Made by a program: the position numbers and the translations under genes. Below the pieces are notes generated by a model. The model was given only the letters and a program-made list of their open reading frames with translations. It was not told the origin of the DNA and did no database searches. From the NCBI GenBank assembly GCA_027298165.1, contig JAPUGN010000002.1:1-35255 (forward strand): a DNA stretch of 35,255 nt, written 5' to 3'. Positions 15,833 to 23,122 of the stretch are shown piece after piece; the stretch's first letter is position 1; every line of letters starts with the position of its first letter. Origin of the DNA: Nitrospinota bacterium. GTDB lineage: Bacteria > Nitrospinota > Nitrospinia > Nitrospinales > Nitrospinaceae.

Positions 15833-17473
15833 GTGAAAGCGTCTGATCTTTTTGTCCGGTCTCTTGAACAGGAAGGTGTGAAATATATTTTTGGGGTTCC
15901 CGGAGAGGAAAACCTCGATTTTCTTGAATCGTTAAGAACTTCGAGCATTCAATTGATTCTGACGCGCCATGAGCAGGCGGCGGGGTTCATGGCGGCGACC
16001 TACGGGCGGTTGACAGGCAAGGTCGGGGTGTGTTTGTCCACACTGGGACCGGGAGCCACCAACTTGGTAACCGCCGCGGCCTACGCTCAGCTGGGCGCTA
16101 TGCCGATCCTGATGATATCCGGACAGAAACCCATCAAGAAAAGCAAGCAGGGGCGCTTTCAAATTATCGATATCGTTGAAATGATGCGTCCGCTCACCAA
16201 ATTCACCAAACAGATCGTACATGGCAACAGTATCCCGGTGTTGATTCGCGAGGCCGTTCGTTTGGCCCAGGAGGAACGTCCGGGAGCCGTCCATCTTGAA
16301 TTGCCGGAGGATATTGCCATCGAGGAATGTACCGCCAGTCCTTATCCGGTGAGGCATGCGCGGCGGCCGCAAGCGGATGAAGCGGTGATCGACCGGGCGG
16401 TCGCCATGATCCGTTCCGCCAGCCAGCCGCTCCTTTTGATCGGGGCCGGCGCCAACCGCAACCGGACGTGTCAGGCCTTGCGGCAATTGATCGACAATAC
16501 CGGAATTTACTTTTTTAATACGCAAATGGGCAAAGGCGTAGTCGATGAGCGGCATCCTCATTTCCTCGGAACGGCGGCCCTTTCCGACAAGGATTACCTG
16601 CACTGCGCGATCGACCGCGCCGATTTGATCATCAACGTCGGCCACGACGTGATTGAAAAGCCGCCTTTTTTCATGGAGGAAGGTGGCTCGACAGTCATTC
16701 ACATCAATTATTTTTCCGCCCAAGTCGATGAAGTGTATTTTCCGCAGCTGGAAGTCGTGGGGGATATCGCCTGGAGTATTGACGTTTTGGCCGCCCGGCT
16801 GGAGAAAGAGGAGCATTGGAATTTCGGTTATTTGGAACGGGTTAAAAAGGAAATCGAACTTCATGTGGAGGAGCGAAGCCGGGACGCGCCCTTTCCCGTT
16901 CTCCCCCAACACCTGGTGGCGCAAATCCGTAATGCCATGCCGGATGACGGTATCATCACCCTCGATAATGGGGTCTACAAGATCTGGTTTGCCCGAAACT
17001 ACAAAGCCTACGCGCCGAACACGGTGTTGCTCGACAATGCGCTGGCCACCATGGGGGCGGGATTGCCCTCGGCCATGGCCGCCAAAATCGTTCATCCCGA
17101 TAGAAAAGTCATGGCCATCTGCGGCGACGGCGGTTTTATGATGAACTCTCAGGAAATGGAAACGGCGGTCCGGTTGAAACTGGACCTCGTCGTTCTTATC
17201 CTGCGTGATGACGCCTACGGGATGATCAAATGGAAGCAGGCAGCAATGGGATTCAAGGAATTCGGCTTGGATTACGGCAATCCCGATTTCGTACAATACG
17301 CCCGATCTTATGGCGCCGAGGGACACCGTTTGGAGTCCACCGATCAACTCGCCGGATTTCTCAAAAACTGCCTGGCCGCGCCGGGGATTCATCTGGTTGA
17401 CGTGCCCATCGATTATTCCGAGAACGAGCGGGTGTTGATCGAAGAATTGAATGCCATTACCTGTATCATATGA
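15833..17473 (+). CDS. Thiamine-diphosphate enzyme, acetolactate synthase type
   Basis: This 546-residue cytoplasmic TPP enzyme has the three-domain layout of acetolactate synthase and relatives. Catalytic Glu47 sits in LTRHEQAAGFMA, the GPGATNL loop is near 78-84, and the TPP-magnesium motif begins at Gly431 (GDGGFMMNSQE) and continues to the RDDAYGMIKWKQ helix. This family condenses or decarboxylates 2-oxoacids such as pyruvate. No ilvN-type regulatory subunit follows; instead an aldehyde dehydrogenase gene starts 26 nt downstream. A catabolic AlsS-like or other 2-oxoacid lyase/decarboxylase role is therefore as likely as branched-chain amino acid synthesis. The start is GTG with a strong AGGAGG. 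Confidence 0.85.
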   Translation: MKASDLFVRSLEQEGVKYIFGVPGEENLDFLESLRTSSIQLILTRHEQAAGFMAATYGRLTGKVGVCLSTLGPGATNLVTAAAYAQLGAMPILMISGQKPIKKSKQGRFQIIDIVEMMRPLTKFTKQIVHGNSIPVLIREAVRLAQEERPGAVHLELPEDIAIEECTASPYPVRHARRPQADEAVIDRAVAMIRSASQPLLLIGAGANRNRTCQALRQLIDNTGIYFFNTQMGKGVVDERHPHFLGTAALSDKDYLHCAIDRADLIINVGHDVIEKPPFFMEEGGSTVIHINYFSAQVDEVYFPQLEVVGDIAWSIDVLAARLEKEEHWNFGYLERVKKEIELHVEERSRDAPFPVLPQHLVAQIRNAMPDDGIITLDNGVYKIWFARNYKAYAPNTVLLDNALATMGAGLPSAMAAKIVHPDRKVMAICGDGGFMMNSQEMETAVRLKLDLVVLILRDDAYGMIKWKQAAMGFKEFGLDYGNPDFVQYARSYGAEGHRLESTDQLAGFLKNCLAAPGIHLVDVPIDYSENERVLIEELNAITCII

Positions 17474-17499
17474 ATCTTGTCTTGGAATAGGAGCTGGCG

Positions 17500-18894
17500 A
17501 TGCCGGAACCCCTTAAAGTCCTTGCCCCGTTCGACGGTCATCTGATTTCGGAAATTGAATGGGACGACGCCCAGAAGTTGGAGCGCATTCTATCCGCGGC
17601 AAGCCGATTGGCGGAAAATCCAGACCACGCGATTCCCGTGCCCCAACGCATCGAAATTTTAGAAAGGGCCGCCACACTAGTCGAGGACCAAGCGGAAAAA
17701 TTTGCCCGGCAGGCGGCGGAAGAAGGCGGCAAGCCGTTGATCGATTCCCGCGTCGAGCTGGACCGCGCGGTGCAGGGCATTCGGGAAGCGGCTCGCTCCA
17801 TCAGCCAATTGACGGGCCGGGAAATTCCCATGAATGTGACCGCCTCGTCGATGCACCGCCTGGCCTATACCCGGCGCGAGCCGATCGGTGTGGTGGCGGC
17901 GGTGAGCGCGTTCAATCATCCGTTCAACCTGATTGTGCATCAGGTGATCCCGGCGGTGGCGGTGGGGTGTCCGGTGATTGTGAAACCGGCATTGACCACG
18001 CCGCTCTCGTGCTTCAACCTCGTCAACGGCCTGTACGAAGCCGGGCTTCCCAGAGAATGGTGTCAGGTTCTGGTGTGCGACAATTCGGTTTCAGAAAAAC
18101 TGGTGACGGATTCCCGTGTGGCTTTTTTTTCTTTCATCGGTTCCGCAAAGGTTGGCTGGCATTTGCGTTCCAAACTGGCGCCCGGGACTCGATGCACTTT
18201 GGAGCACGGCGGCGCGGCTCCCGTCATTATGGATGAAGATGCCGATGTGAAAGACGCGTTGCCTCTGCTGGCGAAGGGCGGCTTTTATCATGCAGGGCAG
18301 GTCTGCGTGTCGGTGCAACGCGTGTTTGCGCATGAATCCATTGTCGATGCTGTTGCCGGTGGATTGACCGATCTTGCCCAAAAGCTGGTGGTGGGCGATC
18401 CCACCGATGCAGCCACCGAAGTCGGCCCGCTCATCCTGGAGCGGGAAGTGGACCGTGTCGCCGAATGGGTGGAGGAGGCGCGGTCTGCCGGGGCGAAAGT
18501 TCTCACCGGCGGCACAAAAATCGGGAACACCTGTTATGCGCCGACAGTCCTGCTGAACCCTCCCGATCAAGTGAAAGTGTCGCGTGAGGAAATATTTGGT
18601 CCGGTCGTTTGCGTCTATGCGTTCAAGGATCGAATGGATGCGATCGAGCGGGCCAATCAAATTCCCTACTCGTTTCAAGCCGCCGTGTTCACCCGCAACA
18701 TCGATACCGCCCTCGACACAGCCAAACGCCTGCATGCCGCCGCCGTCATGGTGAACGACCACACCGCCTTCCGGGTCGACTGGATGCCGTTCGCGGGACG
18801 TAACACTTCCGGCTTGGGGGTGGGAGGCATTCTGCCGACCATGCTGGAGATGACCGAAGAAAAAATGATTGTGCTCCGATCGCCCGGCATTTAA
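17500..18894 (+). CDS. NAD(P)-dependent aldehyde dehydrogenase
   Basis: This 464-residue enzyme of the aldehyde dehydrogenase superfamily oxidises an aldehyde to an acid. The catalytic nucleophile is Cys269 in HAGQVCVSVQR, the general base Glu235 in LEHGGAAP, and the late EEIFGPVVCVY motif is intact. The start is fixed by TAGGAG 6 nt before the ATG. It closely follows the TPP enzyme gene (26 nt) and probably uses an aldehyde related to that reaction. It resembles lactaldehyde- and glyceraldehyde-3-phosphate-type members more than betaine-aldehyde ones, but the substrate cannot be assigned from the sequence. Confidence 0.88.
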   Translation: MPEPLKVLAPFDGHLISEIEWDDAQKLERILSAASRLAENPDHAIPVPQRIEILERAATLVEDQAEKFARQAAEEGGKPLIDSRVELDRAVQGIREAARSISQLTGREIPMNVTASSMHRLAYTRREPIGVVAAVSAFNHPFNLIVHQVIPAVAVGCPVIVKPALTTPLSCFNLVNGLYEAGLPREWCQVLVCDNSVSEKLVTDSRVAFFSFIGSAKVGWHLRSKLAPGTRCTLEHGGAAPVIMDEDADVKDALPLLAKGGFYHAGQVCVSVQRVFAHESIVDAVAGGLTDLAQKLVVGDPTDAATEVGPLILEREVDRVAEWVEEARSAGAKVLTGGTKIGNTCYAPTVLLNPPDQVKVSREEIFGPVVCVYAFKDRMDAIERANQIPYSFQAAVFTRNIDTALDTAKRLHAAAVMVNDHTAFRVDWMPFAGRNTSGLGVGGILPTMLEMTEEKMIVLRSPGI

Positions 18895-18923
18895 TCCCAA
18901 TCCCCATACAAAAGGATCTGTTT

Positions 18924-19379
18924 ATGAATAAGGAAAAATTACAACGCCTGGCCAGGGATTTGACCCAGGAATCCCCGCGAAGCCCCCGGGTGGTTTTGGG
19001 TGGATACGTCATTCTCGCCCGCTGTCTGGATAAATGCCGCGCGCTCCTTTTGGGAATTAATGGGGAATATAATTACTGGTACTGCTCGTTATGCAGTCAG
19101 CTGGAGGAGTTCACGGGGGTCGACCATGAGGACATGAAGGAAGTAATCGCCACGGGGGCGGGCGATGAAGAGGTCGCCGAATGGTTCGAGACGCAATCGA
19201 AAATCAAGAACCCGCTGGAGATCGTCCGGTGGAACAACAAAATGCGGGACATGCGATTGAGCGAAATGTCGGACGAGGCGCAGGAATTCCTCGCAAAGTA
19301 CATCCGGGAAACCCTGCCCCCGTATCCGCCGGTCTATGTCTGGTTCGACGTCTATGACGTGGAAGAGGGCCGCCTGTAG
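18924..19379 (+). CDS. DUF5069-family protein
   Basis: This 151-residue soluble protein matches the DUF5069 pattern: an N-terminal LTQESPRSPRVVLGGYVILARCLDKCRA segment split over about 13-40, a GINGEYNYWYC strand, a FTGVD motif near 63-67, DEEVAEWFE near 81-89, and a closing E-I-V-R-W-N-N helix. The family has no established biochemical function and tends to be a single-domain cytoplasmic protein. It lies 29 nt after the aldehyde dehydrogenase, with an AAAGGA ribosome site, so the three genes from 15833 are probably one transcript. Confidence 0.8.
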   Translation: MNKEKLQRLARDLTQESPRSPRVVLGGYVILARCLDKCRALLLGINGEYNYWYCSLCSQLEEFTGVDHEDMKEVIATGAGDEEVAEWFETQSKIKNPLEIVRWNNKMRDMRLSEMSDEAQEFLAKYIRETLPPYPPVYVWFDVYDVEEGRL

Positions 19380-19455
19380 CCTGGCGGAACTGTTCTCTGC
19401 CTCCAACCTTAATGCAGACGGAAAACCCTTTCTTCACCGCAGAGGAATTCGTATT

Positions 19456-19483
19456 ATCACACTAAGTGTCTCGAAGGGTGATA
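19456..19483. repeat. REP-like palindrome, CTCGAAGGGTGAT type
   Basis: ATCAC at 19456-19460 pairs with GTGAT near 19478-19482, around a core related to the CTGAG...CGAAGG elements at 4355-4396 and 9776-9792. It sits between the convergent DUF5069 and sugar-kinase genes, where a bidirectional transcript end is plausible. Confidence 0.5.
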
Positions 19484-19489
19484 TGTTTT

Positions 19490-20491
19490 CTATGCGCCGG
19501 GATAGAGTTCTAGGATTTTCAGGACATGGGTGTGGGAGTGGGCGGGCATGCGGCCGCCGAGATGGGTCACCACCTGCGCCGCGCAGTAGGAACCGAGAAC
19601 CGCCGACTCTTTCAAACCGTGATTGTGGATGAGGCCGTACAACGACCCGGCGGCGTAGAGGTCGCCCGCGCCGGTGGTGTCGACCGCCTTCACCTGAAAC
19701 GGCTCGATATGAATTTTGGCGTGTTGCGAATTGGTGGCCCACGAGCCTTCGGCACCGCGCGTCATGAACAGGGTATCGACCATGCCCTTGAGTTCGGCGA
19801 ACGCTTTTTCATCATTATCTTTATTCGTCATCGCCTGTGCTTCCACGTGGTTGCAGAACAGGATGTCCACCTTCCATCGGATGAAATCGATCAACGAGTC
19901 CTTATAAGTATTGACCACGAACGCATCGCTTAAAGTGAAAGCGACCGGCACGCCGGCCTGGCGGGCGGCGTCGGCCATTTTGGTGGCGGCCTGGCGGGTT
20001 TCTTCGCCGGTCCAAAGGTAGCCTTCGATGTACACCGTTTTCGCATGCTGGACGATGGTTGCGTCGACGTTGTCGGGATGCAGTTCTGACGAGATGCCGA
20101 GGTGCGTGAGCATGGTGCGTTCGCTGTCCGGGGTGATGAGGATCAGGCAGGTGCCGGTGCCCTCGGTATTCGAGTCCGGTCCGGGAAAGCCGACGCCACA
20201 GTCTTTCATGTCGTCGGTGTAATGTTTGCCGAAGGTGTCATCGGCGACGCGTCCAAGGTAATACCCTCTGCCGCCGAGTGAGCTGAAGCCGTGAATGGTG
20301 TTGGCGGCGGAGCCCCCGGAGACGATCTTCTGTGTGAAGTTGGAGATGCGCGCCAGAATGGCGTCCTGGTTATCTTTGGTGGACAGCGTCATGCCGCCCT
20401 TGGTGACTTCCAGCGTGTGCACCAGATCTTCCGAGACCTGCACTTCGATATCCACCAGCGCATTGCCGATACCCACCAGATCGTAGCTCAT
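19490..20491 (-). CDS. PfkB-family sugar kinase, adenosine kinase-like
   Basis: This 333-residue ribokinase-superfamily enzyme phosphorylates a nucleoside or sugar hydroxyl with ATP. The opening YDLVGIGNALVDIEV and the N-terminal GGSAANTIHGFSSLGG motif (about 58-73) bind the sugar. The DTTGAGD signature at 271-277 carries catalytic Asp277. The overall pattern is closest to bacterial adenosine-kinase-type members, which would salvage adenosine to AMP, but ribokinase or other specificities cannot be excluded. The frame is open to a TTG at 20533; the ATG at 20491 gives the normal family N-terminus. It is monocistronic as far as visible. Confidence 0.85.
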   Translation of the reverse strand: MSYDLVGIGNALVDIEVQVSEDLVHTLEVTKGGMTLSTKDNQDAILARISNFTQKIVSGGSAANTIHGFSSLGGRGYYLGRVADDTFGKHYTDDMKDCGVGFPGPDSNTEGTGTCLILITPDSERTMLTHLGISSELHPDNVDATIVQHAKTVYIEGYLWTGEETRQAATKMADAARQAGVPVAFTLSDAFVVNTYKDSLIDFIRWKVDILFCNHVEAQAMTNKDNDEKAFAELKGMVDTLFMTRGAEGSWATNSQHAKIHIEPFQVKAVDTTGAGDLYAAGSLYGLIHNHGLKESAVLGSYCAAQVVTHLGGRMPAHSHTHVLKILELYPGA

Positions 20492-20648
20492 CGTGTTTCC
20501 AGTGTGGGAGAGTTGTTCAAAAAAGGCGGCCAACCGCCGCAGTTAATTTTATAACCCCGGGTGGCGAAAGTAATTATTGAATCGCGTTATCCCGCCCATT
20601 CCCCGTCAGTTCGGGTCCTTCGCCGGGACGCAAGCATACGGCGCGGAG

Positions 20649-20690
20649 TATAATTTGTCAATTGCATTGAAATGGTTACGCTTGTACAAT
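20649..20690 (+). promoter_or_regulatory. Promoter elements ahead of dacB
   Basis: A perfect TATAAT at 20649-20654 lacks a good -35 but would give a leader of about 36 nt. Alternatively, TTGCAT (20662-20667) and TACAAT (20685-20690), with 17-nt spacing, would start transcription at or near the ATG at 20697. Only a weak AAAG precedes that ATG. Confidence 0.4.
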
Positions 20691-20696
20691 TTAAAG

Positions 20697-22253
20697 ATGG
20701 GCTTTGATTTCATCAAAAAGCGGTTTGTTCTCGCCGCCTTTGGGCTGGCGTTTTTCTTTGTGCCGGGTGCCGGGTTCTCCGACGAGATGGCGCCGGGAAG
20801 CGACTCCGCCGTAGCGCGGTTTCAGAGCGCGGTCGACACAATTTTTTCCCAGTCCTGCCCGGACGGTCTACGCGTGGGCGCCAAGTTTTATTCGCTGGAT
20901 CGCAAAGAGGTCCTCTACGCACGCAACAGCGACCTCCTGTTCACCCCCGCCTCCAACATGAAAATGTTCACATCCGCGATGGCGCTCAAGAAAGTGGGAC
21001 CCGACTACCGTTTCCATACCCACTTGTATGCCGTCGGCCGGATTGAGGGCACGGTTCTCAAAGGTGATCTGTACATTAAGGGATTCGGCGATCCCAGTCT
21101 GGTGACCGAGCAGATGTGGATTCTGGTGAACGAGCTCAGGAACCTGCCGATCACAAAAATAGAAGGCAACATCATCGCCGACAACAGTTATTTCAACGGA
21201 CAGGGCAAGCTGAAGAGTTGGGAATCGTACCGCGGCCCGGAAGCGTATCTGGCACCGATCGGTGCGTTGTCGTTTAACTTCAACACGGTTGTTGTGTATG
21301 TGGAGCCGGGGAAAAAGCCGGGAGACCGGCCCACGGTTGTGATAGATCCGGATATTGAATATTTTCGCGTCAAAAATAGAGCGGTGACCACCAGGAACAA
21401 ACGGAGCCGCCGGAAATTGATCGTCAACCGGCTGGGTCATAAGGGTTATGACGAGATCATCATCAAAGGCCGGCTTCCCAAAAACGTGGCGCGCAAGAAA
21501 TTTTATCTGAACGTCACCGACCCGCAACGGTACACGGCGATCACCTTCAAGCGGTTTCTCCAGCAGGCCGGGGTGCGGGTGACGGGCAAGGTGCAGCGGG
21601 GCGTGGTGCCCCAGGGTGCCACTCAGCTGGTGGATCACGAGTCGCCTCCGCTGGGACAAATCCTGCGCGGCCTCAACAAGTTCAGCAATAACTTCATCGC
21701 CGAGCAGATTCTGAAAACCCTGGCGGCGCAATTTATTGGCGAGCCGGGTACCACGGAAAACGGCGTGCTGTTGTTGCAGGATTACATGCAGGAGCTCGGC
21801 TTTTACCCCGAACAGTACCACATGGTCGATGGCTCCGGCCTGTCCAAGACCAACCAGGTCACCCCCGACCAGGTGATCTCCCTGCTAAAAGACGCGCACG
21901 ACGACCTCAGCATTTTTCCCGAGTTTATTTCTGCGCTGGGTGTCATGGGCCTCGATGGCAGTGTGATCGACCGTATGGACCATCAAAAGGAGGCGCAGAA
22001 GATACGCGTGAAAACGGGTACCCTGAATCACGTCAGCGCGCTGTCGGGATATTATCAGTCGAACGACGGCGAGCGGTTCGCGTTTTCCATTCTGTTGAAC
22101 GATGTGAAGTGTTCCAACGGCAAGGCGATGGGTCTGCAAGACAAGATCATGGAGACCGCTTTGAAATTTCAGCGGGATAAAAATGGCGATGAAGCGGTTG
22201 AAGAAGATGAACCGCAGATTCAATATGGCGGGGGAATTTTAAAGCAGGATTAG
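20697..22253 (+). CDS. dacB: D-alanyl-D-alanine carboxypeptidase/endopeptidase, PBP4 (DacB) type
   Basis: This is a 518-residue exported penicillin-binding protein of the S13 family that trims D-Ala or cuts peptide cross-links in periplasmic peptidoglycan. The signal peptide spans about 1-28 (basic KKR, then a hydrophobic core ending near GAGFSDE). Active-site motifs are SNMK with Ser86 and Lys89, Ser330-Asn331-Asn332 (SxN), and Lys439-Thr-Gly (KTG). The large insert between the first and second motifs (about 120-310) is characteristic of PBP4. The ATG at 20697 is preferred over upstream TTG and other in-frame starts because it begins the signal peptide. Its last bases overlap the convergent gene at 22250 by 4 nt. 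Confidence 0.92.
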   Translation: MGFDFIKKRFVLAAFGLAFFFVPGAGFSDEMAPGSDSAVARFQSAVDTIFSQSCPDGLRVGAKFYSLDRKEVLYARNSDLLFTPASNMKMFTSAMALKKVGPDYRFHTHLYAVGRIEGTVLKGDLYIKGFGDPSLVTEQMWILVNELRNLPITKIEGNIIADNSYFNGQGKLKSWESYRGPEAYLAPIGALSFNFNTVVVYVEPGKKPGDRPTVVIDPDIEYFRVKNRAVTTRNKRSRRKLIVNRLGHKGYDEIIIKGRLPKNVARKKFYLNVTDPQRYTAITFKRFLQQAGVRVTGKVQRGVVPQGATQLVDHESPPLGQILRGLNKFSNNFIAEQILKTLAAQFIGEPGTTENGVLLLQDYMQELGFYPEQYHMVDGSGLSKTNQVTPDQVISLLKDAHDDLSIFPEFISALGVMGLDGSVIDRMDHQKEAQKIRVKTGTLNHVSALSGYYQSNDGERFAFSILLNDVKCSNGKAMGLQDKIMETALKFQRDKNGDEAVEEDEPQIQYGGGILKQD

Positions 22254-23080
22254 TCTCTGAAAATTTTCTGATTTTCTTTTCGGTCTTCCTCGAGTATTTT
22301 ATTCCAGTCGCGTTTGATGCGCGGCGCATTCTGAAAATCGTCATAAATGCCATGGGCCAATTCCAACCGGTCCACCCCTTCCGGCGCGACCTGAATATCC
22401 AACTGCGCCAGCGCCATGTCAAAATCCCGGTTCAGTAGGGATTCGGGGTCCATATCGTATTCCTTCAACGCCTGCTTGACCATCCCCTGTTCGGTGCGGA
22501 AGCGGTTCGCCACTTCGTTGATATTGGCGGTGCGGTATCCTTTGTCTTGGGTGATACCCAGATGGTAGGCGCAGAACAATTCGAATGGATCGATGTTGCC
22601 AATCTGTTTGACCCTTTCGCGCGGGGCCGCGTCCCGATTGGATTGGGACGGTTGTTTGTCGGAAACACTGTTACTCGAACTGGCATGCGGTTTATTCCGG
22701 GGATGAGTCTGCTCGGGTTTCCCGAACCGATTTTTGGCATTGGACGGCTTATTCTTTCTGCGCGAGCGCGGGTTCGAGCCGTTGCCGTTTTTGTTATCAC
22801 TTTTCTTCGCTTTGGGGTCCCATGCGTTTCTTTGGATAGTCGGCATATGGGAGGACAAGGTGGTGGTGTCCGAAGCCCACGCCTGGGAAATTTCGTTTCG
22901 GGTTTTGCCCCGGGATGAGGCATTGCGCTGGCCGCTGCTGGACCGTTGCTGTCCGGTGCGCTGACCGCTGGAGGCGGAAGTTTTCTGGCCGCTACCGCCC
23001 CGATGGTCGTTTTTACCGCTGGGTCTTCGATTCTTTTGCCCGCGGCGTTGCGAAGAGTTGGATTGGTCTGAATTTCTCAA
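22250..23080 (-). CDS. Basic disordered protein with conserved C-terminal domain, unknown function
   Basis: I do not recognise this 276-residue protein. Residues 1-155 are low-complexity, rich in Ser, Arg, Asn, Gln, Gly and Lys with repeated GQR/GQK runs, hence likely disordered and nucleic-acid-binding in character. Residues about 160-270 form a compact helical domain beginning GNIDPFELFCAYHLGI and including NINEVANRFRTEQGMVKQAL, which has helix-turn-helix-like spacing, and ending in an acidic/basic helix. The start is TTG at 23080, supported by GAGGA 8 nt upstream; no upstream ATG exists in frame. It is preceded by pepF on the same strand, and its stop overlaps dacB's stop. An RNA- or ribosome-associated role is a guess. 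Confidence 0.7.
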   Translation of the reverse strand: MRNSDQSNSSQRRGQKNRRPSGKNDHRGGSGQKTSASSGQRTGQQRSSSGQRNASSRGKTRNEISQAWASDTTTLSSHMPTIQRNAWDPKAKKSDNKNGNGSNPRSRRKNKPSNAKNRFGKPEQTHPRNKPHASSSNSVSDKQPSQSNRDAAPRERVKQIGNIDPFELFCAYHLGITQDKGYRTANINEVANRFRTEQGMVKQALKEYDMDPESLLNRDFDMALAQLDIQVAPEGVDRLELAHGIYDDFQNAPRIKRDWNKILEEDRKENQKIFRD

Positions 23081-23122
23081 AATAGTTTCCTCAAATAATT
23101 TTTAAAAAACACGAAACCCACG

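Noticed and set aside
15932..17392. 486-codon frame antisense to the TPP enzyme gene
   Set aside because: The sense frame has intact TPP motifs and a strong ribosome site. The antisense frame has none.
20577..20696. Extended N-terminus of DacB from a TTG
   Set aside because: The extra 40 residues precede a complete signal peptide and include the promoter-like sequences.
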